Assembly (NCBI RefSeq): GCF_016612535.1
Contig: NZ_JAENXS010000001.1
Coordinates: forward strand, 806,001 to 870,000
Length of the DNA: 64,000 nt
Reading direction: 5' to 3'
From: Bradyrhizobium diazoefficiens
Lineage (GTDB): Bacteria > Pseudomonadota > Alphaproteobacteria > Rhizobiales > Xanthobacteraceae
Both the position numbers and the translations under genes were made by a program. The notes under the pieces were generated by a model, which was given only the letters and a program-made list of their open reading frames with translations, had not been told where the DNA came from and did no database searches. Shown here piece by piece: positions 19,827-29,451 of the stretch (its first letter is position 1; each line of letters starts with the position of its first letter).

Positions 19827-21224
19827 TCACATCGCCTTGACGATGTTCTCGGTCACTTTCTTGGCGTCGCCGAGCAGCATCATGGTATTGTCGCGGTAGA
19901 ACAGCGGATTGTCGATACCGGCATAACCCGACGCCAGTGACCGCTTGATGAACATCACGGTGCCGGCCTTCCAGACCTGGAGCACGGGCATGCCGTAGAT
20001 CGGCGAGGTCTTGTCCTCTTCGGCCGCCGGGTTGGTGACGTCGTTGGCACCGATCACGAAGGCGATGTCGGCCTGCGCGAATTCGGAGTTGATGTCCTCG
20101 AGCTCGAACACCTCATCGTAGGGAACGTTGGCTTCGGCCAGCAGCACGTTCATGTGGCCGGGCATGCGGCCCGCGACCGGGTGAATGGCGTACTTCACCT
20201 CGACGCCTTCCTTCTTCAGAATATCGCCCAGTTCACGCAGTGCGTGCTGGGCCTGCGCCACCGCCATGCCATAGCCGGGCACGATGATGACTTTCTGTGC
20301 ATTCTTCATGATGAAGGCGGCGTCGTCGGCCGAGCCGAGCTTGGCGGGCTTTTGCTCGCCGGTTGCACCACCTGCTGCGGCGGTCTCGCCGCCGAAGCCG
20401 CCGAGGATGACCGAGATGAACGACCGGTTCATCGCGTGGCACATGATGTAGGACAGGATCGCGCCGGACGAGCCGACCAGCGCGCCGGTGATGATCAGCG
20501 CCGAATTGCCGAGCGTGAAGCCGATGCCGGCCGCGGCCCATCCCGAATAGGAGTTCAGCATCGAGATCACGACCGGCATGTCGGCGCCGCCGATCGGGAC
20601 GATCATCAGCACGCCCAGCGCCAGCGCGATGATGACGATCAGCCAGAAGTCGAGCGCGCTGCCCGACATCACCAGACCGACGATGAAGACGACGAGCGCG
20701 ATCGCGAGCGCGATGTTGATGACGTGGCGGAACGGCAGGATGATCGGCGCGCCGCTCATCCGCGCGGACAGCTTCAGGAACGCGATCACCGAGCCGGTGA
20801 AGGTCAGCGCGCCGATGGCGACGCCGAGCGACATCTCGACCAGGCTCTGCGGATGGATGTTGCCGGGCGTGCCGATGTCGAAGGCCTCGGGCGCGTAGAA
20901 CGCTCCGGCCGCGACCAACACCGCAGCCATGCCGACCAGCGAGTGGAAGGCGGCAACCAATTCCGGCATCGACGTCATCGGCACGCGGCGCGCGACGACG
21001 GCACCGATCGAGCCACCGATAGCGATGCCGAGAATGACGAGCACCCAGGCGAGACCATCCGCCGGCGGATGATTGGCGAGCGTCGTGGCAACCGCGATCG
21101 CCATGCCGATCATGCCGAACAGATTGCCCTGGCGCGACGAGGCCGGGCTCGACAATCCTCGCAGCGACAGGATGAAGAGCACCCCCGCCACGAGATACAA
21201 AAATGCAGAGAAATTAGCGCTCAT
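19827..21224 (-). CDS. pntB: NAD(P) transhydrogenase subunit beta
   Basis: The 465-residue subunit has about eight or nine membrane helices, followed by the NADP-binding domain III (VIIVPGYGMAVAQAQHALREL; IGANDVTNPAA; GYAGIDNPLFY). With PntA it uses the proton gradient to drive NADH-to-NADP hydride transfer. The gene is rich in G and C compared with its island neighbours, suggesting a different origin. Its NADPH could feed NpdG. It is last in pntA-pntA2-pntB. Confidence 0.95.
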   Translation of the reverse strand: MSANFSAFLYLVAGVLFILSLRGLSSPASSRQGNLFGMIGMAIAVATTLANHPPADGLAWVLVILGIAIGGSIGAVVARRVPMTSMPELVAAFHSLVGMAAVLVAAGAFYAPEAFDIGTPGNIHPQSLVEMSLGVAIGALTFTGSVIAFLKLSARMSGAPIILPFRHVINIALAIALVVFIVGLVMSGSALDFWLIVIIALALGVLMIVPIGGADMPVVISMLNSYSGWAAAGIGFTLGNSALIITGALVGSSGAILSYIMCHAMNRSFISVILGGFGGETAAAGGATGEQKPAKLGSADDAAFIMKNAQKVIIVPGYGMAVAQAQHALRELGDILKKEGVEVKYAIHPVAGRMPGHMNVLLAEANVPYDEVFELEDINSEFAQADIAFVIGANDVTNPAAEEDKTSPIYGMPVLQVWKAGTVMFIKRSLASGYAGIDNPLFYRDNTMMLLGDAKKVTENIVKAM

Positions 21225-21263
21225 CTCAGGTCCCCATCTGTCCCATCAGCCCGAGGTGGCCGC

Positions 21264-21581
21264 TTACTTCGACTTCTTCTTGTACATCGCCAGCATGCGC
21301 TGGGTGACCAGGAAGCCGCCGAAGATGTTGATGCAGGCAAAGATCAGCGCGACGAAGCCGAAGGCGCGCGCCCATCCCGAACCGCTCGATACGTTGGCGA
21401 CGCCGCCGGCAAGGAGCGCGCCGACCACGATCACCGAGGAGATCGCGTTGGTCACGCTCATCAGCGGCGTGTGCAGCGCCGGCGTCACCGACCACACCAC
21501 GAAATAGCCGACGAAGACGGCGAGGACGAAGATCGACAGCCGGAAGATGAAGGGGTCGACGACCTGTGCAGCATGCTCCAT
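21264..21581 (-). CDS. pntA2: NAD(P) transhydrogenase subunit alpha part 2
   Basis: This 105-residue protein carries the C-terminal membrane helices of the alpha subunit as a separate polypeptide, the usual arrangement in alphaproteobacteria. Membrane segments are visible at about 12-33, 38-58 and 68-95 ([21 protein letters not shown]). An AAGGAG ribosome site lies 7 bases before the ATG. It lies 11 bases after pntA. Confidence 0.93.
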   Translation of the reverse strand: MEHAAQVVDPFIFRLSIFVLAVFVGYFVVWSVTPALHTPLMSVTNAISSVIVVGALLAGGVANVSSGSGWARAFGFVALIFACINIFGGFLVTQRMLAMYKKKSK

Positions 21582-21592
21582 GGCGGCTCTCC

Positions 21593-22720
21593 TTAGACCT
21601 TCGGCTGGAAGTTCGGGTGGATCACGGCGCCATCCTTGGTCAGCGCGGTGGCCTTGACGAGTTCGTCGTCCCAGTTCACGGCGAGCGCCTTGCTGGCCTT
21701 GTCGACCATGGTCTCGATGAAGTTGAACAGGTTGCGCGCGTAAAGGCTGGAGGCCGACGCGGCGACGCGGCCGGCGACATTGGTGTAGCCGACGATCTTG
21801 ATGCCATCGAGGTCGGCGACTTCGCCGGCCTTGGCACCCTCGACATTGCCGCCGCGCTCGACGGCGAGATCGACCAGCACCGAACCCGGCTTCATCGACC
21901 TGACCATCTCGGCCGAGACCAGCTTCGGCGCCGGCCGGCCCGGGATCAGCGCGGTGGTGATCACGATGTCCTGCTTCTTGATGTGTTCGGCGGTGAGCGC
22001 GGCCTGCTTGGCCTGGTACTCCTTGGACATTTCCTTGGCGTAGCCGCCGGCGGTCTGCGCGTTCTTGAACTCCTCGTCCTCGACGGCGAGGAACTTTGCT
22101 CCGAGCGATTCGACCTGCTCCTTCGTCGCGGGCCGCACGTCAGTCGCGGTGACGATGGCGCCGAGGCGGCGCGCGGTCGCGATCGCCTGCAGGCCGGCGA
22201 CGCCGACGCCCATCACGAACACCTTTGCGGCCGGAACGGTGCCCGCCGCGGTCATCATCATCGGGAAGGCGCGGCCGAAGGCCTCGGCGCCCTCGATCAC
22301 GGCGCGGTAGCCGGCGAGATTTGCCTGCGACGACAGCACGTCCATCACCTGCGCGCGCGTGATGCGCGGCATCAATTCCATCGCGAAGGCGGAGACACCG
22401 GCATCCGCCATCGTCTTCAGCGCGGCCTCGTTGCCGTAGGGATCCATGATGGCGATGACGAGCGCGCCGCGCTTGTACTGCGCAAGCTCGGAGGCCTCGG
22501 GACGCTTCACCTTGATGATGATGTCGGCGTCCTTCAGCGCATCGGCGCTGACGGTGGCGCCTACTGCGGTGAATTCGGAATCGGGCAGGCCCGATTTGAG
22601 GCCGGCGCCCGGCTCGATGGCAATCTCGGCGCCCAGCGCCTTGAACTTCTTCACCGTATCGGGCGAAGCGGCAACGCGCGGCTCCGACGGATCGATTTCC
22701 TTGGCAACGGCGATCTTCAT
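21593..22720 (-). CDS. pntA: NAD(P) transhydrogenase subunit alpha part 1
   Basis: The 375-residue soluble NAD(H)-binding domain starts at ATG 22720 ([17 protein letters not shown]); the frame is open to 22885 but upstream sequence includes a terminator hairpin. The nucleotide-binding motif is [22 protein letters not shown]. It belongs to the same protein family as alanine dehydrogenase, whose gene lies just upstream. The strong hairpin at 22745-22774 separates the two, so transcript from ald may stop before pntA. Confidence 0.95.
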   Translation of the reverse strand: MKIAVAKEIDPSEPRVAASPDTVKKFKALGAEIAIEPGAGLKSGLPDSEFTAVGATVSADALKDADIIIKVKRPEASELAQYKRGALVIAIMDPYGNEAALKTMADAGVSAFAMELMPRITRAQVMDVLSSQANLAGYRAVIEGAEAFGRAFPMMMTAAGTVPAAKVFVMGVGVAGLQAIATARRLGAIVTATDVRPATKEQVESLGAKFLAVEDEEFKNAQTAGGYAKEMSKEYQAKQAALTAEHIKKQDIVITTALIPGRPAPKLVSAEMVRSMKPGSVLVDLAVERGGNVEGAKAGEVADLDGIKIVGYTNVAGRVAASASSLYARNLFNFIETMVDKASKALAVNWDDELVKATALTKDGAVIHPNFQPKV

Positions 22721-22744
22721 GGACGCTTCCGAATTCGGCTCTCT

Positions 22745-22774
22745 AAAAATGAGGGCTGCTCCAAAGAGCAGCCC
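22745..22774 (-). terminator. Intrinsic terminator between ald and pntA
   Basis: A perfect eight-pair stem (GGGCTGCT / AGCAGCCC, loop of six) is followed on the minus strand by TCATTTTT. It ends 25 bases before the pntA ATG. Confidence 0.75.
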
Positions 22775-22805
22775 AGTCAGGGAGGTCCCTATAAGAAATG
22801 GAAGA

Positions 22806-23921
22806 CTACGCGGCCTCTTCCAACACCGCCGGTGAGAATTCGATTCCCAAGCTTTCCGCCACAGCCCTGTTCGTAACCCGACCACGATGCACGTTGAGGC
22901 CGGCGCGCAAATGTGGGTTTTCCCGGACCGCAGCGAGCCCGTTCGTTGCCAGAGCTAGGCCAAACGGCAGTGTTGCGTTGTTTAACGCTTGGCTTGACGT
23001 GAGCGGGACCGCTCCGGGCATATTCGCAACGCAATAGTGAATGATACCCTCGCAGTCATATGTAGGCTCAGCGTGCGTCGTTGCTCGGGATGTTTCAAAG
23101 CAACCGCCTTGATCGATGGCGACATCGACGAGGACCGCTCCCGGCTTCATTGCAGCAAGCATCTGCCGCGTAATCAGTTTTGGAGCAGTAGCTCCCGGCA
23201 CGAGGACTGCTCCGATGACGACATCGGCCGAGAACACCTCCTCCTCGATCGAATCGATCGTCGAAAAGCGAGTGATCGCTCTTCCTTGGAAGAGCTCGTC
23301 CAACTCCCGCAAACGGGGAATTGATCGGTCGAGAATCGCCACCTCTGCGCCCAGCCCGACGGCCATCCGGGCAGCATGCGTGCCGACAACCCCGCCGCCG
23401 ATTACGACGATCTTCGCAGGCCGAACTCCCGGGACACCTCCCATCAGGAGACCGCAACCGCCGGCGTAGCGCTTCAACGCGCTTCCGGCGGCCTCGATCG
23501 AGAGCCGTCCGGCAACCTCGCTCATCGGCGCCAGGAGAGGAAGCGCTCCTTGCGAATCGGTAACCGTCTCGTAGGCGATCGCCGTGACGCCCGAGCCTAT
23601 GAGCCCTTTCGTCTGATTCGGATCGGGCGCAAGGTGAAGATAGGTGAAGAGGATCTGCCCCTCACGTAGTCGGCGCCATTCGCTCGGCTGTGGCTCCTTC
23701 ACCTTCACCACCACATCGGCGCCTGCGAAGATCTCTTCCGCCGTATCGACGATCGCCGCGCCCGCTTTGCGGTAGACGTCGTCAGGTGCACCTATTCCCG
23801 CACCGGCATTAGTTTCGACTACGACACGATGTCCTGCGGCGACGTATTCACGCACCGCGGCCGGCGTAAGGCCGACCCGATACTCGTGCGTTTTGATTTC
23901 CTTCGGGACCCCGACCAGCAT
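22806..23921 (-). CDS. ald: Alanine dehydrogenase
   Basis: The 371-residue enzyme oxidatively deaminates L-alanine to pyruvate with NAD. It shows the family start [21 protein letters not shown]73-region [12 protein letters not shown]95 in FTYLHLAPD and the NAD fold [18 protein letters not shown]. In this context it regenerates pruvate-type acceptor (pyruvate) consumed by the beta-alanine aminotransferase at 26185. It is divergent from an Lrp-type regulator; TTGTCAATTGA boxes lie just upstream of its start. Confidence 0.95.
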   Translation of the reverse strand: MLVGVPKEIKTHEYRVGLTPAAVREYVAAGHRVVVETNAGAGIGAPDDVYRKAGAAIVDTAEEIFAGADVVVKVKEPQPSEWRRLREGQILFTYLHLAPDPNQTKGLIGSGVTAIAYETVTDSQGALPLLAPMSEVAGRLSIEAAGSALKRYAGGCGLLMGGVPGVRPAKIVVIGGGVVGTHAARMAVGLGAEVAILDRSIPRLRELDELFQGRAITRFSTIDSIEEEVFSADVVIGAVLVPGATAPKLITRQMLAAMKPGAVLVDVAIDQGGCFETSRATTHAEPTYDCEGIIHYCVANMPGAVPLTSSQALNNATLPFGLALATNGLAAVRENPHLRAGLNVHRGRVTNRAVAESLGIEFSPAVLEEAA

Positions 23922-23932
23922 CTAAATGATCC

Positions 23933-23967
23933 TTGTCAATTGAGAATGATCTTCTGTATCAATTGTC
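23933..23967. promoter_or_regulatory. Putative Lrp boxes between ald and lrp-type gene
   Basis: Two related elements, TTGTCAATTGA (23933-23943) and TATCAATTGTC (23957-23967), flank a 13-base spacer and are roughly inverted. The same CAATTGACAA word occurs at 27803, upstream of the aminotransferase gene. Confidence 0.5.
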
Positions 23968-24056
23968 GAAGTTGGATGTTGTGCAAAGATCAACCTGACT
24001 TGCTACAATACGCCGCTTTTCAAACCATTTCGTCACAGATGCGCAGGATTTCAAAC

Positions 24057-24560
24057 ATGGAGCTCGACAAGATCGATACGACGATATTGGCCGAACTGTC
24101 GGCCAACGCACGCGCCAGCCAGATCGAATTGGCAAGTCGGGTCGGCTTGTCCGGGACCGCTGTCGCCCGGCGCCAAAAGGCCCTCGAGGAGAACGGCTTC
24201 ATCAGAGGATATCAGGCCGTCCTCGAACTGAGCCTGTTCGGATTGCGCACAACTGTCCTGGTCAGAATCGCGTTGGACAGCCAAAGCGAAGACGCTTTGA
24301 AGGCTTTCGAGGACGGAGTGCTCAAGTGTCCGTCGGTCACCCGATGTTTCCTGATGTCGGGCAGCGACGACTATCTCGCCATAGTCTTGGCGAAGGACAT
24401 CGAGGACTTCGAACGAATCCATAGGACAGAACTATCCCGTTTGCCTCGCGTAGCTCGCATCCAGTCGAGCTTTGCGATCCGCAGCGTGGTGGACCGTGTA
24501 GTGCCACCGGCGATCTTCAGAACGCAGCAGCGCAAGAGAGCCTCGCGCGGGTCAATCTGA
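24057..24560 (+). CDS. Lrp/AsnC-family regulator
   Basis: The 167-residue protein starts at ATG 24057, with AGGA upstream; the open frame back to 23829 overlaps ald and is not credible. It has an N-terminal helix-turn-helix (DTTILAELSANARASQIELASRVGLSGTAVARR) and a RAM ligand domain (GYQAVLELSLFGLRTTVLVRI; SGSDDYLAIVLAKDIEDFE). It is divergent from ald, the standard position of AldR-like activators that respond to alanine. Confidence 0.9.
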   Translation: MELDKIDTTILAELSANARASQIELASRVGLSGTAVARRQKALEENGFIRGYQAVLELSLFGLRTTVLVRIALDSQSEDALKAFEDGVLKCPSVTRCFLMSGSDDYLAIVLAKDIEDFERIHRTELSRLPRVARIQSSFAIRSVVDRVVPPAIFRTQQRKRASRGSI

Positions 24561-24652
24561 AATCTCGCTCCTGAATTGTGAGGACAACAACGCGATGAAC
24601 CGCCGACATTAGGTCGGCGGTTCATCGGCAAACGACCCGTGGTGAGCAGAAC

Positions 24653-26152
24653 TCACGTCATGGTTGGCATGACGAAATCGGCTCCTGCTCGAATTCCAGT
24701 CGGCCATCGCGATGTGATCGTCTTCAATCGCGTGTAAAAGCGCACACCTTCCGGCCCGTGCATGTGATGGTCCCCGAAGAGCGACGCCTTCCAACCGCCG
24801 AAGGAATGAAACGCCATCGGGACCGGGATTGGAACATTGATTCCGACCATCCCTACCTTGATCTGATGCGCGAACTCTCTGGCGGCATCTCCGTCCCGTG
24901 TGAAGATCGCAGTTCCGTTGCCAAACTCGTGCTTGTTGATCAGGCTCGCGGCCTCGCTATAGTCCTTGGTCCGCACCACCGATAGGACAGGGCCGAAGAT
25001 CTCTTCCTTGTAGATCGTCATGTCCGGCGAGACGTGATCGAACAACGTTCCACCAACGAAGTAGCCACGCTCAAAGCCTTGCATCCTGAAGTCGCGGCCA
25101 TCGACGACAAGCTCGGCTCCTTCCTTGACCCCAATGTCGATGTACTTGCGAACCTTCGCAAGGTGCTGGTCCGTCACCAAAGGACCCATCTCCGCTTCCG
25201 GATCCGTGCCAGGTCCAATCTTTAGACCGCGAATTCTGGGCGTCAGCCGGGTTACCAGTTCATTCGCTGTCTGCTCGCCGACCGGGACCGCTACCGAGAT
25301 CGCCATGCAACGTTCGCCGGCAGAACCATATGCCGCGCCCATCAAGGCGTCGACTGCCTGATCCATGTCGGCATCCGGCATTATTATCATGTGGTTCTTG
25401 GCGCCGCCGAGCGCCTGGCATCGCTTTCCAGTTGAAGCAGCCGATTCGTAGATATACTTGGCTATCGGCGTAGACCCCACGAAGCTGATCGCAGCCACGT
25501 CGGGATGCTCCAGGAGACCGTCGACTGCTTCTTTGTCTCCTTGGACCACGTTGAAGACACCATCAGGCAATCCAGCCTCCTTCAGCCACTCCGCGATCAG
25601 CAGCGAAGCGGACGGATCCCGCTCCGAAGGCTTCAGGACGAAGCAATTGCCACAAGCAAGGGCGACCGGAAACATCCACATCGGGACCATGGCAGGAAAA
25701 TTGAATGGCGTGATACCTGCGACGACACCAAGCGGCTGTCGGAGCGAGTAACTGTCCACCCTGGACCCAACGTTCTCGGTAATCTCGCCCTTGAGAAGCT
25801 GTGGCGCGCCGGTCGAGAACTCCACGACTTCCATGCCGCGCTGAATTTCGCCAGCCGCGTCCGATTGCACTTTCCCGTGCTCCGACGAAATCACGGCGGC
25901 CAATTCTTGCGTACGCTCCTCGAGGATTCGCAAGAACCGGTTTAGAATTCGCGAGCGCCGCAGAGGCGTCTTAGCCGACCAGTCTGCGAATGCTGCGGAG
26001 GCCGTCGTCACGGCGCGGTCTACGTCGTTCTTGCTCGCAAGCCTCACCGATCCGGTTTGCTCGCCCGTCGCAGGGTTGAAGACAGGAGAAGTTCTCGTGC
26101 CTTCGCCGACAACTCTTCGTCCGCCGATATAGTGAGCGATTTGCTTGGGCAT
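24653..26152 (-). CDS. mmsA: (Methyl)malonate-semialdehyde dehydrogenase, CoA-acylating
   Basis: The 499-residue aldehyde dehydrogenase has [16 protein letters not shown], the KPSERDPSA loop and catalytic Cys282 in [11 protein letters not shown], all characteristic of the MmsA/IolA group. It converts malonate semialdehyde to acetyl-CoA, and methylmalonate semialdehyde to propionyl-CoA, with CoA and NAD. It is 32 bases after the aminotransferase gene whose product it would use, forming the last step of uracil and thymine carbon catabolism. Confidence 0.93.
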   Translation of the reverse strand: MPKQIAHYIGGRRVVGEGTRTSPVFNPATGEQTGSVRLASKNDVDRAVTTASAAFADWSAKTPLRRSRILNRFLRILEERTQELAAVISSEHGKVQSDAAGEIQRGMEVVEFSTGAPQLLKGEITENVGSRVDSYSLRQPLGVVAGITPFNFPAMVPMWMFPVALACGNCFVLKPSERDPSASLLIAEWLKEAGLPDGVFNVVQGDKEAVDGLLEHPDVAAISFVGSTPIAKYIYESAASTGKRCQALGGAKNHMIIMPDADMDQAVDALMGAAYGSAGERCMAISVAVPVGEQTANELVTRLTPRIRGLKIGPGTDPEAEMGPLVTDQHLAKVRKYIDIGVKEGAELVVDGRDFRMQGFERGYFVGGTLFDHVSPDMTIYKEEIFGPVLSVVRTKDYSEAASLINKHEFGNGTAIFTRDGDAAREFAHQIKVGMVGINVPIPVPMAFHSFGGWKASLFGDHHMHGPEGVRFYTRLKTITSRWPTGIRAGADFVMPTMT

Positions 26153-26184
26153 CAGGTGATATCCTTCCTATGATTGCTGGCTGA

Positions 26185-27510
26185 CTAAGCGATTGTTTGA
26201 AGCGAGTTGCCGAGAACGGTCACGATTTCATCGATTTGAGCCGTGGTGACAATCAGCGGCGGCGACAACGCGATTGTGTCGCCGGTGGTCCGAATCAACA
26301 GCCCCTTCTCGAAGCAATCGAGGAAGGCGTCGTAGGCGCGATCGCCTGGCGCTCCGTCCCTCCCTTTCAATTCGATGCCGGCGACCAGTCCGATCGCTCG
26401 AATATCGATCACGTTGGGGAATTCTCGGAGACTGTGAACAACATCTTGCCACTCTCCCGTTACTTCCTGCGCCCGAGTGAGTAGTCCCTCCGCCTGACAG
26501 ATTTCCAACATGGCTAAGCCGGCGGCACAGCCCGCAGGGTGTCCCGAATATGTATATCCGTGGAACAGCTCGATCTGACTCTCGGGACCCTGCATCAGAC
26601 CATCGTAGATCGTTCGGCTCGCCAACACGGCGCCCATCGGAATCACCCCATTCGTCAGGGCTTTCGCCGTCGTAATGATGTCCGGCGTGACGCCGAAATA
26701 GTCTGCCGCGAAGGGAGCTCCGAGGCGGCCAAAACCCGTGATCACCTCATCGAAGATCAGAAGGATGCCGTGTCGGTCACAGATCTCACGGAGCCGCTGC
26801 AAGTACCCTTTGGGAGGAAGCAAGACTCCGGTCGATCCAGCCAACGGCTCGACGATCACGGCCGCAATCGTCTCACTCCCATGCAGTGCAACAAGGCCCT
26901 CGAGATCGTCGGCCAATTCGACGCCGTATTCGGGCAATCCTCTCGAGAAGCTGTTGCGCACAGGGTCATGGGTGTGACGCAAGTGATCGGTTCCAGACAA
27001 CTGAGGGAATACTCGTCTGTTATTGACGATGCCGCCAACCGAGATCCCTCCGAAGCCAACACCATGATAGCCTCTCTCGCGGCCAATCAGTCTAGTCCGC
27101 GCGCCCTGGCCGATGGCTCTTTGGTAGGCGATGGCGATCTTCAAAGCGGTATCGACAGATTCGGACCCCGAACCAGTGAAGAAGATGCGATCCAAGCCTT
27201 TCGGCGCCAGAGCCGCCAATTTCTCCGCGAACTCGAAAGCGATCGGATGCCCCATCTGAAACGACGGCGCATAGTCCAGCGACGTCAACTGACGTTCGAC
27301 CGCGCGAACTATCTTTTCACGGCCGTGGCCCGCGTTTACGCACCATAGGCCAGCCGTCCCATCCATAATCCTTCGACCGTCGATACTGGTGTAGTGCATT
27401 CCGTCTGCCGAGCAGAGAAGCCTCGGTGCGGCCTTGAATTGACGATTTGCGGTGAAGGGCATCCAATAGGACGACAGGTCAGGCATATTGGCGACGACAC
27501 GCGTGCTCAT
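26185..27510 (-). CDS. Omega-amino acid (beta-alanine):pyruvate aminotransferase
   Basis: A class-III PLP aminotransferase of 441 residues. ATG 27510 is chosen for its GGGAG site eight bases upstream. Motifs: SSYWMPFTANRQFK at the start, FFTGSGSESVDTALK, IFDEVITGFGRLG (D254) and TTAKALTNG (PLP Lys283). This subgroup moves the amino group of beta-alanine to pyruvate, giving malonate semialdehyde and alanine. The adjacent mmsA and nearby ald would handle both products. Confidence 0.9.
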   Translation of the reverse strand: MSTRVVANMPDLSSYWMPFTANRQFKAAPRLLCSADGMHYTSIDGRRIMDGTAGLWCVNAGHGREKIVRAVERQLTSLDYAPSFQMGHPIAFEFAEKLAALAPKGLDRIFFTGSGSESVDTALKIAIAYQRAIGQGARTRLIGRERGYHGVGFGGISVGGIVNNRRVFPQLSGTDHLRHTHDPVRNSFSRGLPEYGVELADDLEGLVALHGSETIAAVIVEPLAGSTGVLLPPKGYLQRLREICDRHGILLIFDEVITGFGRLGAPFAADYFGVTPDIITTAKALTNGVIPMGAVLASRTIYDGLMQGPESQIELFHGYTYSGHPAGCAAGLAMLEICQAEGLLTRAQEVTGEWQDVVHSLREFPNVIDIRAIGLVAGIELKGRDGAPGDRAYDAFLDCFEKGLLIRTTGDTIALSPPLIVTTAQIDEIVTVLGNSLQTIA

Positions 27511-27546
27511 GTTTCGACTCCCTTTGAGTTGAGCGAAAGAGCACAC

Positions 27547-28143
27547 GTTCTTCGTCTCGCAACAAGTCCTTTTCTTCTTAGCTGCACCCTGTTGAAATCC
27601 TTGGTGTCATCTTCAAGAGTGTTGCAAATAGCGAACAACACAAACACCTAGAGACCATCGATCTGGAAGACGGGACGCTCGATTGACTTGTTACGGCTCA
27701 CAAAAGTACGCGGCAATGCGCGTGTCGGCGTCGTGCTCCGACGCCAACCGCGATTTGGAAAAGTGGGCGGTATCGTTTGTGGCTTGCGGATCTGTCGTGC
27801 TAGACAATTGACAATTGGGCTAGTGATTTGCTCGACGCGAGATATGCAGCACCCGTCGGGGAATTAGGCTTAAGCACGCAACTTAACGAACTTCCTGAAG
27901 TTTGGTCTACGATTCCGCTAAACTGCCGATTGCTGTCGCAGTAGTGTGGAAGGCTCGATCGCTAGATCGCCTCCGACCAGTCAAGACAAGCATCTTGGTG
28001 AAACTGATATCAGGCCAGATCGCCGCGCACGCAAGACGCAGAGAGAGCTGGCCTATGGTTTCCTCAGCCCAGTGGGGAGTGGTGCATTATGGCCACCGAC
28101 CGTGACCCGTCCTGTAGAAGACATCGCGCTGTGCCACGGCGAT
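27547..28143. promoter_or_regulatory. Intergenic region upstream of the aminotransferase gene
   Basis: About 600 bases without a convincing gene; short frames here have no recognisable features. It contains the tandem CAATTG element at 27803-27818 and presumably the aminotransferase-mmsA promoter. Confidence 0.5.
27803..27818. promoter_or_regulatory. Putative Lrp box
   Basis: GACAATTGACAATTGG contains the exact reverse complement of the TTGTCAATTG word in the ald/lrp intergenic region, about 290 bases upstream of the aminotransferase ATG. Confidence 0.4.
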
Positions 28144-28692
28144 CTAAAACGATGCAGGAGCACACGCGCTGATCACTTCGCAAGCAACGGGGCCCACGCA
28201 TCGGAATCGGTGGGGCCGCCGGCTCTCGAAATAGTATGCGTCTCCTGGTCCGAGAATTTTTCGTTCATCGCCGACAGTCACTTCGAGTCGACCAGTCAGC
28301 ACGATCCCACCTTCTTCTCCGTCGTGCGTAAGCGGGACCTTGCCGGTATCCGCGCCCGGTGAGTAACGCTCCTTCAGTAACTGGAGAGTGCGCCCAAATA
28401 GGTTCTCACCGACTTGTCGGTACGAAATCTTGCCCTTCCCAATTTCAACGAGATCATCTGATTGATAGAAAGTCTTGATCGTTCGCTCAGGTTCGAGCGC
28501 GAAGAATTCAGACAGTCCAATCGGTATCCCGTCCAGTATCCGTTTGAGAGCTCCGACTGACGGATTCGTTTGGTTCGACTCGATCAACGAAATGGTCGAG
28601 TTTGGAATGCCCGCTCGCTTGGCAAGCTCTCGCTGTGAGACCTTGCAACGCAGACGCAAGTACCGCAGTCTGTTTCCAATATCGACGCTCAT
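28144..28692 (-). CDS. XRE-family regulator with cupin domain (PuuR-like)
   Basis: The 182-residue protein has an N-terminal helix-turn-helix (LRYLRLRCKVSQRELAKRAGIPNSTISLIES, about 8-40) and a C-terminal cupin (about 105-178; GIVLTGRLEVTVGD, GDAYYFESRRPHRFR). Such regulators often sit beside amine or omega-amino-acid catabolic genes. It lies 21 bases after the PAS/MCP-like gene on the same strand and upstream of the aminotransferase gene. Its ligand is unknown. Confidence 0.88.
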   Translation of the reverse strand: MSVDIGNRLRYLRLRCKVSQRELAKRAGIPNSTISLIESNQTNPSVGALKRILDGIPIGLSEFFALEPERTIKTFYQSDDLVEIGKGKISYRQVGENLFGRTLQLLKERYSPGADTGKVPLTHDGEEGGIVLTGRLEVTVGDERKILGPGDAYYFESRRPHRFRCVGPVACEVISACAPASF

Positions 28693-28713
28693 TTCGGTGG
28701 GGCCAAGCTCATA

Positions 28714-29451
28714 CTACTTCGGGTCAAGCAATTCATCAGTCGACTGGCTTAGTACGCCATGAATCGACGACGCTTTGAGCGTCGCGGTATTGATTCGTTG
28801 GGCGAGTATCTTGAGCTCGTTCGCGAGCACGCCAAAGCCCTGGCCGACTTCACCCACGCGGGTCACCTCAATGGCGGCGTTAAAAGCCAGCATAGTTGTC
28901 TGACGGGATATTGTGCGAATTTCGCCGACAATTCCGTTGATTCTGGCGAGACCTTCTTCAAGGCGGCCCTGTCGTTCAGTCTGCTGCTCGATGAGCGATG
29001 CCCGGTCCTTTTCTGCCTGTATATTCGTCATGACGCCGACCGTACGCAGCGGTGCTCCACTGGCGGAACGATGTGTAGACCCTTGCGACCTGAACCATCG
29101 GTAGACGCCATCAGCGCATCGCATGCGCGCCTCGACGTCATATTTCCTGTCGAGGATCGAAAGGTGCTGGTTGAAGTCCTGAACCACCCTGTTTTTATCG
29201 CCGGGATGCAAACGTGAAGACCAACTCTCAAGGCTGTCTGGAAAGTCAGCCGTTGTTTGAAATCCTAGCAAAACTCTGTACTGTGGTGAATACCAATACG
29301 CATGGTCCTTTCCATTAGATGCGAATTCGATATCCCAGATTCCATCGCTGATCAGCTTCTGCGATAAACGAAAGCGCACCAGCGCTCGCTCAAGCTCGAC
29401 TTCGCTACATTTGTCGGACTTCGACGATTCTTGACCCATAGCTGCATTCAT
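28714..29451 (-). CDS. Short soluble PAS-containing chemoreceptor-like protein
   Basis: A 245-residue protein with no membrane segment. A PAS domain with PAC-like tail occupies about 30-145 (WDIEFASNGKDHAYWYSPQYRVLLGF; RCADGVYRWFRSQG). A short MCP signalling helix pair follows, with the hairpin-tip sequence ISRQTTMLAFNAAIEVTRVGE close to the conserved chemoreceptor tip. The signalling domain is much shorter than in classical receptors. An operator palindrome shared with the pyrimidine genes lies about 230 bases upstream, suggesting pyrimidine- or energy-linked taxis or signalling. Confidence 0.8.
   Translation of the reverse strand: MNAAMGQESSKSDKCSEVELERALVRFRLSQKLISDGIWDIEFASNGKDHAYWYSPQYRVLLGFQTTADFPDSLESWSSRLHPGDKNRVVQDFNQHLSILDRKYDVEARMRCADGVYRWFRSQGSTHRSASGAPLRTVGVMTNIQAEKDRASLIEQQTERQGRLEEGLARINGIVGEIRTISRQTTMLAFNAAIEVTRVGEVGQGFGVLANELKILAQRINTATLKASSIHGVLSQSTDELLDPK

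Noticed and set aside
20154..21596. Long plus-strand frame opposite the pnt genes
   Set aside because: It is antisense to clearly conserved pntB and pntA2, is highly charged and repetitive in composition, and has no recognisable domain; such frames arise in GC-rich DNA.
27902..28362. Overlapping short frames upstream of the aminotransferase gene
   Set aside because: They overlap the 3' end of the XRE-cupin gene on the other strand or lack any family features.
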